A DNA stretch of 33,743 nucleotides from Verrucomicrobiota bacterium (GTDB taxonomy: Bacteria > Verrucomicrobiota > Verrucomicrobiia > Limisphaerales > SIBE01): NCBI GenBank assembly GCA_021733945.1, contig JAIPJX010000042.1:1-33743 (forward strand), written 5' to 3'. The position numbers were made by a program, and so were the translations under genes. Each line of letters begins with the position of its first letter. Within the stretch, counting starts at the first letter, position 1. The notes below the pieces were generated by a model that saw only the letters and a program-made list of their open reading frames with translations, searched no databases and was not told the DNA's origin. This document shows positions 18,701 through 23,014 of the stretch, piece after piece.

Positions 18701-19509
18701 TCGTGGTGGGTAATACAGCCGGAGCGGTGATCAGCCAGGTTGCCGCAGTGAGTGTGAATGTGCCGCTCGCTCTGGTCGAGGAACCCCAAAGCCAGACACT
18801 TCCGGCCGGCAGCACCGCCATCTTCAACGTGCGGGCCAGCGGAAGCGGGCCCTTCGCTTACCAGTGGCGCCTGAACAGCCAGGATATCCCCGGCGCGGTG
18901 AGCTCGAGTCTGGCCGTGACGGACGTGCAGGCGATCAATCAGGGCGGATACGCCGTCGTGGTCACCAGCGGTGCTCAATCGGTCACCAGCGCCGAGGCGG
19001 TTCTGAGCGTGAGTTCGCTCCCGATCATCACCGTGCAGCCGCTCGGGCAGGTGGTCTACGCCGGTGCGAATGTGACGCTGAGTGTCGTGGCCGGAGGAAC
19101 CGGGCCCCTGCAGTACCAGTGGCTGCTTGATGGAACGTCGCTTGAAGGTGCCACCTCACCGGAGTTGATCCTGCCGGGGGTCGGAGTCGGTGCCGCGGGA
19201 AGTTATTCAGTGATTGTGAGCAACGGTGCCGGAACAGCAGCCAGTGAACTGGCGATCCTGACGGTGCGCGAGGTGGTTTCGAATCTGAGCCAGAATTTGA
19301 CCGGATTCGACCAGGGCTTGAACGCGTTTCGGTTCCGGGTGAGTGTGCCGGAAGGACGCCAGGCCCTGGTTCAGGTCAGCACCGATTTCGTGGATTGGGT
19401 GGATCTGACACCGGCACCGGTGACGGGTGTGTTGGATGTCGAGGATCCGGATGCGTCCGGCCTTGCACTTCGATTCTATCGTGTGCTTGATGCCGGTCCC
19501 GCCCAGTAG
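6787..19509 (+). CDS. Giant secreted repeat protein (about 4,240 residues) with Ig, cadherin-like, MBG and PPC modules
   Basis: A signal peptide with a long polar n-region ends near residue 57 (core WIITVVAILLVGNLVAST). Modules by residue: cohesin-like 57-197; three 158-residue units, each an Ig-like plus MBG-like pair (199-672); an Ig-like domain (674-773); a cadherin-like domain with ENDAAKVV (774-911); an Ig-like domain split by a 164-residue insertion (insertion 944-1107); two cadherin-like domains with EDSG and TVTPVNDPP (1179-1404); thirteen putative-Ig/cadherin-like repeats with WTPTEAQGP (1405-2654); one Ig-like domain (2655-2757); thirteen Ig domains with a YQW core and two PPC-like domains among them (2758-4164); and a C-terminal module ending LRFYRV. 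I find only two cysteines, both in the second PPC-like domain. No enzyme domain is seen. The likely role is a very long adhesin or surface fibre. It is followed by a hairpin terminator, so it probably ends the transcript of the three surface genes. Confidence 0.93.
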   Translation: MKNENSGTTKHRQAAMNANSNVGPTRSFQARLNQWIITVVAILLVGNLVASTRAVSTLRIVSTTVAQAGSGTFTVGFDAQGNEGGLAFSLSYDPNLITITGAVAARSGDTLILTPSEERQGRYGIQWSVSTLFSGIPIPAGSYSLVTVSFTAANVDGQLATVAFGDLPITKAVSDVTAGSLTSQLQVQSGTVTIGTIKATPVITWATPAAIDYGTALSATQLNATSDQAGTIAYNQAVGALLGAGTHTLTATFTPTDPNTVKSGTKDVTLTVNKVPLSIGTTSPSIRVGDALPTVAPSYTGFVNGETPANLTTPATAVHTAQNSNTAGTFPITVSGATSSNYTISHANGTLTIAEKITPVITWSTPVAVSYGTALSATQLNATSDQPGTITYNQTVGTVLGAGSHTLTATFVPTDAANVKTATKDVTLVVNQVPLTITADDKTIKTGLPLPQLTISYSGFVNGETSTALTAQPTVTTSAQNTSTLGNFPITVSGATSANYAIIYVSGTLHVIDKTVPVITWAPPAAINYGTALSATQLNATANTPGVFTYTPPVGTILNGGALQTLSVAFAPDLTTEFAPTTATVTIDVNKLPLTITAENKTKLFGAPLPAFTATSAGFLSGQSVADLTSPVVLTTDATRNSLAGTYTITPSGATSPNYNITFVPATLAISAPSLTITPVPNATIESGESVVSGITVGDGDVPLSSITVTGTSSNTALVPNNNIIVAGTGAGRVVNVKTVPGLTGSAIITLTVSNGNHSITTTFTVTVNPPNLPPVLAGIETTALAYTENDAAKVVSSTLTITDSDSSNLAGAWVYFVPPFFPGADDLQFTASGGITGAFHAARGELELVGTAPVASYQTVLRSVTYSNLSENPSSLPRQIAFQVIDALGQHRHSNELIRQVVVTPVNDIPSITEIPDQTIIENSLGLEQIFTVRDFESEGGGVLYDNTQHPLGQIYAAGNGVEFGDQIYFGGNERTIADFEFRAFLSANASGNETIQLFLRKNDDGEGALPGTVLYSSNPVLLKPGYQLISEPDLLLSSLPPSITWSVIINGIDSGEEAGLELFGPATVGASLDDFWVRNLDGTWSNFSLGNGAAAPANFAARVVGVLPLTVSAVSDNPTLVPNSPSNIVFKGDGNNRTIKLVPAPDQKGTANVTVTVDDGHGGTASDTFVLTVNQFNRPPTIGAVTAQTTLEDSGPQNVAIGGIAPGPPDEAQQTLTFTAVSSNPAIVPNPIVQHVAGSATAVLTYAPIPNANGTVTITLTVQDNGGVANGGTDAASVTFDVTVTPVNDPPTLATIPAQTVAEDSGVHTITLTGISPGPLNESNQGLGFTAISSNEAIVPNPTVSVNSTTQVVTLGFTPAPNANGAVSITVLVVDSGGVTSGGVDTFSTSFDLVVTPVNDPPAFAPIPDQSVNEQNLLTVNISATDPETGTTGITYSLGTGAPFGAAIDSATGQFTWTPTEAQGPAVTTITVLATDNATPPLTGSTTFVVNVNEINVGPVVNAVSDQTIAEGNTLSFSVSASDSDLPANSVSFSLGSGAPAGASISSGGTFSWTPTESDGPGTYSISVSVSDGAFSAIGSFSVTVTEVNNAPILASIGNRSVDEGGTLSFSASATDSDLPAQSFTYSLGAGAPVGASIDASSGVFSWTPTEAQGPGTFPITILVADSGPGNPTASQSFSVTVNEVNQAPVLAGVSDQGVAEETEMTVPTAVADGDLPPNRLTYSLVSPPAGATIDSSTGVFKWNPTEVQGPATVSVTVQVTDDGPGNLSATRTFSVRVFEVNAAPTLAPVSDQSIEAGTPLVVNLSGTDPDLPANALTYSLTSGPTGAQVNPTTGQFSWTPPTTAGDTTANVTVQVSDNGSPALTASQTFKVAVSVSNKVPTFAVVADQTVDEGRPLSFSVLATDSDVPAQTLTYSLAPGAPAGASIDPGTGQISWTPTEAQGPAVVSITVRAVDNGTPALTASTTVSITVNEVNSVPTLTPVPRQQILAGSPLTVPLSAADPDLPANTLRFSLGTAAPAGSSIDPSTGVFSWTPDPASPPATRLVNVLVTDNGTPALSATQSFEVVVEALNRTPVIAAIGSRTVDEGLAFSLQINATDPDVPTQKLTYEIVSGAPPRMVIDPATGIISWTPTEQDGPATHQIVVQVSDDGVPAATARQEFALVVNEVNTAPVLDQILNQTLVVGSPLSLSVTAKDSDLPANTLTYSLTQAPASATIDPATGLVSWTPTAAEGLSTVSFTVVVADNGTPSLNATQSFTVSVASSNTPPTLAPLGRRTVREGELLSFTIQGADADLPAQPLVYEMVSGAPEGAVLDRVSGVFTWTPTEAQGPGTVLIGVRVSDSVTPPLSVTRDLTVVVTEVNLPPTISPVDPATVNEGELVTVTVVATDPDLPANSLVFTLGANAPEGAAIDRTSGVFTWTPNRAQGPLTYDIPIVVTDNRTPALSAQTLFKVVVNEVNTPPVLAAIAAQTVDEGTPLSFVAAGSDTDLPAQTLRYSLGLGVPPGASIDATTGEFRWTPTEAQGPGTFVVSVRVTDSGVPIGRAAQDVTIVVNEINTAPVVSPIPDVTVSLGNTVTVQIAAKDADLPANTLQYALVSGPTGAVVDPATGVLTWAPSAAQAASSSVITVSVTDNGPGNLSATTSFTATVGENLPPTMSPISNQTAPENGAVPLIAFTITDPDTVLTAYQYTVTSSNPDLVPAANIVVGGTGSNRTLSIKPLPDVSGTSTITLTAKEPAGGQAVTAFDLRVAPLPPGIVRQPADQQAVAGSEVTFSVLATGSKPLTYQWKRDNVDIPGAGNSVLLLKNVKPSEAGTYSVVVGNTLASVTSRDAVLAVVVPLRITSQPLSQKVLAGGNVTLAVVAEGSGQLTYQWSANGVDIPNATGANLVLNAVDPIVAGSYVVTVSSAGVSVKSQPAQLDVIAPVVITGQPQPQTVAAGGAADFTVVATGSQPIRYQWQFQGRDISGETAPTLALTNLKPQDSGNYSVVVSNAGGSVRSGAAELVVAAPPVIKRQPQPKQVLAGGDASFSVTVSGTPPLAYQWSLNGTAIPGATSATLALTGVTPAQGGDYTVDVSNPGGAVTSVPATLAVNEPVVITAQPQRQTVAAGGTASFSVTATGSAPLTYQWKFRGVDMPGETNPTLTVANVNAASHAGAYRVVVSNPAGPVTSAVAPLTVNVGVNIVQQPQSLSVTNGSNVGFTVVATGTAPLTYQWRFNGTDIVGATSASLAVGNVQPANAGAYSVVVQNLVDAATSADAVLGVIIPPSIQTQPVSQNVDLGASVNFSVVASGDAPLSFQWQLNGGTIAGATAATYSIPNAQPRDAGSYTVVVTNPGGSATSSTATLSLILPQLATGNTANNVPAPIVAPQGTFGGNNSGNGAASARRNAPPSTATDRWFAWQAPGSGIVTFSTAGSTFDTVLAAYTGTAPNLTQIARDDDRGGFLASEIQFNAVQGTSYLINVQGFGGASGEFIVSFTLNATQARLPVLSSSPTSVSAIVGAAVNFSVVASGTDLSYQWLRNGTAIAGATGASLALQNVQETDALSYTVRVTSGTTGTPVSVESLPALLHVGTVDSLSEDKFLNAPRLSGGVVLQSVVIRPPSVQAGGSVARGFTGSQVFNTFGASKEPGEPNHCDVVGGASQWFTYVAPETGVVRVSTEGSSFDTVLAVYSGPGTSFADLVLVACDNNSGTDGVTSVATLQVTKDTTYFVAVDGVGGASGTVKLGYEFAQGPAIAAQPKSVSVRQGEQVVFTVALADPVAGAVPVVSTYQWTKNGLAIAGQTANNLAFVSATLTDAGDYAVIVSNFAGSTTSETVRLDVSVPLSISAQPVDQALTVGAALNLSVAASGTDPITYQWQLNGSDIAGATAASYSVASAQSADAGAYTVVVTNPVGSVTSATATVTLDSTPTITVQPVGVAATVGDQVNLAVTATGTGTLSYQWRLNGVDVAGATAETLVLDNVDPASAGNYTVVVGNTAGAVISQVAAVSVNVPLALVEEPQSQTLPAGSTAIFNVRASGSGPFAYQWRLNSQDIPGAVSSSLAVTDVQAINQGGYAVVVTSGAQSVTSAEAVLSVSSLPIITVQPLGQVVYAGANVTLSVVAGGTGPLQYQWLLDGTSLEGATSPELILPGVGVGAAGSYSVIVSNGAGTAASELAILTVREVVSNLSQNLTGFDQGLNAFRFRVSVPEGRQALVQVSTDFVDWVDLTPAPVTGVLDVEDPDASGLALRFYRVLDAGPAQ
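7381..8802 (+). repeat. Three tandem 474-base units (Ig-like + MBG-like)
   Basis: Units start at 7381, 7855 and 8329, exactly 474 bases (158 codons) apart. Each opens with PVITW, carries YGTALSATQLNAT, and continues through a VNK/Q-(V/L)PL(S/T)I linker into an MBG-like half with Y/TSGF(V/L)-NGE-type and SGATS-NY motifs. Units 1 and 2 are the most alike. Unit 3 is diverged in its first half (TPPVGTILNGGA), which shows the order of duplication is not recent for all copies. Confidence 0.85.
9616..10107 (+). other. Domain inserted inside an Ig-like repeat of the giant protein
   Basis: The flanking residues FTVRDFESEGGG (before) and LPLTVSAVSDNPTLVP (after) make one continuous Ig-like repeat of the kind seen intact elsewhere in these proteins. 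Between them sit about 164 residues starting VLYDNTQHPLGQIY and including FEFRAFLSANASGNETIQLF, an LPGTVLY segment, ITWSVIINGIDSGEEAGLEL and DDFWVRNLDGTWSNF. This resembles a stand-alone secreted beta-sandwich often seen at the start of PVC and PEP-CTERM-type exported proteins. It is a domain-in-domain insertion. Confidence 0.65.
10999..14748 (+). repeat. Array of thirteen cadherin-like (putative Ig) repeats of about 96 residues
   Basis: The 3,750-base array encodes thirteen repeats with the layout: hydrophobic start, DQ.V.EG..LSF, calcium-type A.D.DLPA(N/Q), Y.L..GAP.GA.ID..TG.F.WTPTEAQGP, then V.V.DNG and a VNEVN linker. From repeat 2 onward the residue after DLPA alternates between N and Q, apart from one N-N pair at repeats 4-5. 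Repeats 7, 9 and 13 lack the acidic DEG and the TEAQGP run that mark the Q type. Repeats of this family bind calcium between neighbours and stiffen long adhesins. Confidence 0.85.
15058..19275 (+). repeat. Thirteen Ig domains with two PPC-like domains interposed
   Basis: Each Ig domain has Q(P)-x-S/Q-Q-x-V-x-x-G, a core (Y/F)QW, an (N/R)G..I.GAT turn and a D/AGxY(T/S)VVV strand, but none has the usual disulfide cysteines. Seven domains (15058 to about 16840) are followed by a PPC-like domain (about 16840-17240, core WFAWQAPGSG with FDTVLAAYTG), one Ig domain, a second PPC-like domain (about 17510-17990, core WFTYVAPETG with FDTVLAVYSG), and five more Ig domains. PPC-like domains are secreted beta-sandwiches. 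Confidence 0.8.
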
Positions 19510-19530
19510 TCGGTCGGTCCAGGCAATTCA

Positions 19531-19561
19531 AAAAAAGCCCGGAGGGGTCTCCGGGTTTTTT
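19531..19561 (+). terminator. Intrinsic terminator after the giant surface protein
   Basis: A perfect 7-bp stem (CCCGGAG at 19538-19544 with CTCCGGG at 19549-19555) and a GGGT loop are followed by six T. A run of six A on the left arm lets the stem extend by A-T pairs, so it could also work in the opposite direction. It starts 21 bases after the TAG stop at 19507-19509. Confidence 0.9.
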
Positions 19562-19600
19562 GGGTCCGGGGTGCATTCTTGAAACCATGCGATCAAGATT

Positions 19601-21456
19601 ATGTGTGGCATTGTTGGATACGTTGGGACCAAGGAGGCCTCACCCGTCATTCTGGACGGTTTGCGCCATCTTGAATATCGAGGTTACGACAGTGCCGGCA
19701 TGACGGTCCTCAACGGCGGGCAACTCAGTACCCGCAAACGGAAGGGGCGAATTGTCGACGGGCTTTCAAAACTGCTCGACGAAACGCCATTGATGGGTTG
19801 TCTTGGAGTCGGGCATACTCGATGGGCGACTCATGGCGAGCCGTCCGACCGCAACTCCCACCCCCATCACGATCAGTCCGGGCGGATTTCGATCGTTCAC
19901 AACGGCGTGCTCGAAAACTTCGAGTCTCTGCGTGAAAAACTCGCCGCCCAGGGGCATGAGTTCAAGTCGGAGACGGACACGGAGGTGTTGGCGCATTTGA
20001 TCGGTGCGTGCTACGAAAAACAAAACGGCGGCTCGGACGGAGTTCATCCTTTGACCCGTGCGGTTATGACGGCGCTGCGCGAGGTAATTGGAACCTACGG
20101 AATCGCGGTGGTCTGTTCTGATTTTCCAGGGCTGATGGTGGGAGCTCGGCGCGGTTCCCCTTTGATCGTTGGAGTGGGAGGGGGGAACATTTTATTGCCA
20201 GCGATGCGAGTGCCATCGTGGCTCACACGCGACAGGTCGCCTACCTGAACGACTACGACGTGGCAACCGTCCAGGTGGATCGGTTTGACGTCAAAAATCT
20301 CGGATCGGATACGGCGAAAGTACAGATCAGCCGGATCGAGTACAGTCCCGAGGCCGCTGAGAAGGGGGCCTTTCCCCACTTCATGCTCAAGGAAATCCAT
20401 GAGCAACCCCAGACAGTGCGCAATGCGCTGCGCGGTCGGCTTGATCTGGAGGAGTCGACGGCCCGGTTTGGCGGGTTGAACATGAGCACGGCTGAGCTCA
20501 GAGGCATTGATCGGGTGGTGATTCCGGCCTGCGGCACCAGTTGGCATGCCGCACTGATCGGCGAGTATTTGATCGAGGAGTTGGCCCACCTTCCAACTGA
20601 GATCGAATATGCCAGTGAGTTCCGGTACCGGAATGCGCCGATTGAGAAGAACACACTCGTCCTGGTGATCACTCAATCCGGCGAAACGGCGGACACTCTG
20701 GCCGGACTGCGCGAGTCACGCAGAAGAGGTCACAAGGTGCTCGCGATGTGCAACGTGGTGGGCAGTACCATTGCCCGGGAGGCGGACGGTGGGATTTACC
20801 TCCACGCCGGTCCGGAGATCGGCGTTGCTTCCACCAAGGCATTTACCTCACAGGTCACGGTGTTGACGTTGCTGGCGGTTTTGCTGGGACGCATCCGCAT
20901 GTTGTCCGGCAGTCGCGGCAGGGAGATCATCCGTGCGCTTGAGGCGATTCCGTCCCAAATGGAAAGGATTCTGGCTCAGAACGATCATGTTCGGCGAATC
21001 GCCTTGAAGTATGCCGGTTGTGAAGATTTTTTCTTTCTTGGGCGGCAGTACAATTTCCCGGTTGCCCTCGAAGGCGCGTTGAAGTTGAAGGAGATCTCCT
21101 ATGTCCATGCCGAGGGTTATCCGGCGGCGGAGATGAAGCATGGGCCGATCGCCATGATCGACGAGAAAACTCCAACCGTGTTTGTCATACCGACCGATTC
21201 GCTTTACGAAAAAACCTTCGGCAATCTCGAGGAGATCAAGGCCCGGAAAGGACCGATCATCGCAATCGCCACCGAGGGCAACGATCGCATTGCCACCAAA
21301 GCCGATGAAGTGATCCACATTCCCGCCACGATTGAGCCTCTGAATCCCTTGCTGGCCGCCCTGCCACTGCAGTTGCTCGCGTATCATATCGCGGTGGCAC
21401 GCGGGTGCGATGTCGATAAACCACGGAACCTGGCCAAATCGGTGACGGTGGAATAG
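19601..21456 (+). CDS. glmS: Glutamine-fructose-6-phosphate aminotransferase (isomerizing), reading frame broken near 20180
   Basis: GlmS makes glucosamine-6-phosphate from fructose-6-phosphate and glutamine, the first step to UDP-GlcNAc and peptidoglycan. The N-terminus MCGIVGYVG carries the catalytic Cys after the initiator Met. The glutaminase motifs GHTRWATHGEP, HNGVLENF and SETDTEV are present, then two SIS domains with CGTSWHAALIGEYL, TQSGETADTL, STKAFTSQ and KLKEISYVHAEGY, and the family C-terminus LAKSVTVE. The frame used from 19601 stops at 20246-20248. The rest continues in another frame (GEHFIASDASAIVAHTRQ) whose only early ATG is at 20218. Adding one G to the six-G run at 20180-20185 gives a continuous 618-residue protein, close to the 609 of the E. 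coli enzyme. All motifs on both sides are intact, so a sequencing or assembly error is the most likely cause. Only 39 bases separate the ATG from the terminator upstream, and no clear promoter or Shine-Dalgarno site is seen. Confidence 0.93.
20180..20185 (+). other. glmS: Apparent one-base deletion in a G run inside glmS
   Basis: Six G follow GTGGGA and precede AACATTT. In the upstream frame the text reads LIVGVGGGN then diverges from the family. Shifting back by one base gives GEHFIASDASAIV, the expected continuation of the glutaminase domain. Seven G would restore the frame. Confidence 0.85.
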
Positions 21457-21466
21457 CCCCGATTCC

Positions 21467-22915
21467 CTACGGGAGGGCATTGCTTCGAGCCTTCTGGATC
21501 GCCAGTGCCTCAACGGAGGCGTCGAATTCAGGGTTTGGTTCGGACGGCACGGGTGCGTCTACGTCCCGACGCCAGGTCTCCAGGGCGCGCAGCAGTTCGC
21601 CGGTTTTTTCCGGGTGGGTTTGAGCGAGGTTTCGTCTTTCTCCAATATCGGTCCTCAGATGATACAGCTCCAGCGCTCCGTCCTCAAAATACTGATGCAG
21701 TTTCCAATCCCCCAGGCGGATGATGCTGCAGGGGCGCGTTCTGAAGAGGGGATCCCGCTGTTCGTTGAATACGCTGTAGGATTCGAGGTACGCCGGAAAA
21801 TGCCAGAACAATGGCCGCTCGTGCCACGTCCCGGTCTCGCCTTTCAAAAGGGGGACAAGGCTGACTCCATCGATTGGCTGTCCTGCGGGGAGTGCGGCAC
21901 CCGCTATCTCGCACAGGGTCGGGTATAGATCGACGTTGTGAACCGGAACTGAGGATCGGCTCCCCGCTGCAACGACGCCGGGCCAATGGATCAGGAAGGG
22001 TTCCCGAATCCCGCCTTCGTAATAGTTCCCCTTGTAGCCCTGCAGGGGATCCATGTCGGTCGCGGGGCCGAAACCACCGTTGTCCGAAGTGAGCACAATG
22101 ACCGTGTTCGTGTGGAGATTGAGCCGGTGCAACTCTGCAACAAGCCGCCCAACTCCGTCGTCCACGGCCTGGATCATGGTGGCCATGACAACATGCCGGT
22201 GAAGTCGACCCGGCGTTTTGGATTCGTATTTCGCAAGGAGCTCCCGCTTCGGTTGGAGCGGGGTGTGAACGGCAAAATGGGCCAGATACGCGCACCAGGG
22301 CTTTTCCTGTGATTCCTGAATAAACCGGATCGTATGGTCGGTCAGCACGTCGGCCAGATAACTGCCATCGGGACCCAGATGCCCCTTGAATCCCGGCAGT
22401 TTCCGGTGCTCGACCTCGACATCGAATCCCTGTGCCTTCGCGCTCGTTCCGAGATGCCATTTGCCGAACATCCCAGTCCGGTAGCCGGCCGCCTGAAGAC
22501 GCTCAGCCCAGGTTTCGATCCCGGGATTCAAAGTGTCCGTGCCCGGGATGTGCATCAGCCTGCGATGGCGGGTGTCCCCGCGCGCCCGGGTGCCAACGTT
22601 GAAGATTCGGTGCTGCGGCGTGTATTGTCCGGAAAGCAGGCAGGCACGCGAGGGAGCGCAGTTGGCGGCCCCGGCGTAGGCGTCGGTGAAGATGATTCCT
22701 TCCCTGGCGAGTTTGTCGATGTGTGGCGTTTCATAAAAGTCCGATCCCATGAATCCGGAATCGCGCCATCCGAAATCATCGAGAAAAATGAAAAGAATAT
22801 TGGGTGGCGGCACAGGCGCCGAGAAGATCGGAACAACGGCGAGCAAGCTCAAACCGAGGGCGACGCCGAGCTGGATCGTGGCGCGTCGGAGGATTCGGGG
22901 GCGGGTTGGTTTCAT
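21467..22915 (-). CDS. Secreted arylsulfatase-type sulfatase
   Basis: This 482-residue member of the formylglycine-dependent sulfatases hydrolyses sulfate esters, most likely on sulfated polysaccharides. A signal peptide ends near residue 33 (core LGVALGLSLLAVVPIFSA). Metal ligands Asp46-Asp47 lie in NILFIFLDDFGW. The activation motif CAPSRACLLSG places the Cys to be converted to formylglycine at residue 86 and the Arg at 90. FGKWHLG gives Lys152 and His154, HFAVHTP gives His217, and LTSDNGGFG gives Asp278-Asn279. All expected active-site positions are present, so it should be active if a formylglycine-generating enzyme is available. It converges on glmS with ten bases between the stop codons and is divergent from the FG-GAP protein. 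ATG at 22915 is chosen because it gives the complete signal peptide; no Shine-Dalgarno site is visible. Confidence 0.95.
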   Translation of the reverse strand: MKPTRPRILRRATIQLGVALGLSLLAVVPIFSAPVPPPNILFIFLDDFGWRDSGFMGSDFYETPHIDKLAREGIIFTDAYAGAANCAPSRACLLSGQYTPQHRIFNVGTRARGDTRHRRLMHIPGTDTLNPGIETWAERLQAAGYRTGMFGKWHLGTSAKAQGFDVEVEHRKLPGFKGHLGPDGSYLADVLTDHTIRFIQESQEKPWCAYLAHFAVHTPLQPKRELLAKYESKTPGRLHRHVVMATMIQAVDDGVGRLVAELHRLNLHTNTVIVLTSDNGGFGPATDMDPLQGYKGNYYEGGIREPFLIHWPGVVAAGSRSSVPVHNVDLYPTLCEIAGAALPAGQPIDGVSLVPLLKGETGTWHERPLFWHFPAYLESYSVFNEQRDPLFRTRPCSIIRLGDWKLHQYFEDGALELYHLRTDIGERRNLAQTHPEKTGELLRALETWRRDVDAPVPSEPNPEFDASVEALAIQKARSNALP

Positions 22916-23014
22916 GCGTTGTGTCGAATTGAGAGTGCCAGACTATTTCAAGAAAGCAGATTTGCAATCGTTTCGGGACTGGATCGAATGGGTCTTTCAC
23001 GTTTCTATATCGGG
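22916..23014. promoter_or_regulatory. Divergent intergenic region between sulfatase and FG-GAP protein
   Basis: These 99 bases must hold promoters for both genes if each is transcribed on its own. I see only weak matches: on the plus strand TTGCAA about 16 bases before TCGAAT, and on the minus strand TTGAAA without a good -10. No operator-like palindrome is evident. Confidence 0.3.

Noticed and set aside
7381..19275. Repeats as a possible CRISPR or satellite array
   Set aside because: The periodicity is at protein level, the frame is kept throughout, and there are no short identical repeats with unique spacers.
19562..19600. A glmS ribozyme or riboswitch upstream of glmS
   Set aside because: Only 39 bases lie between the terminator and the ATG, too few for a glmS ribozyme, and no conserved core is seen.
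22334..23014. Upstream extension of the FG-GAP protein frame
   Set aside because: It runs antisense through the sulfatase gene, and a signal peptide appears only after 23015.
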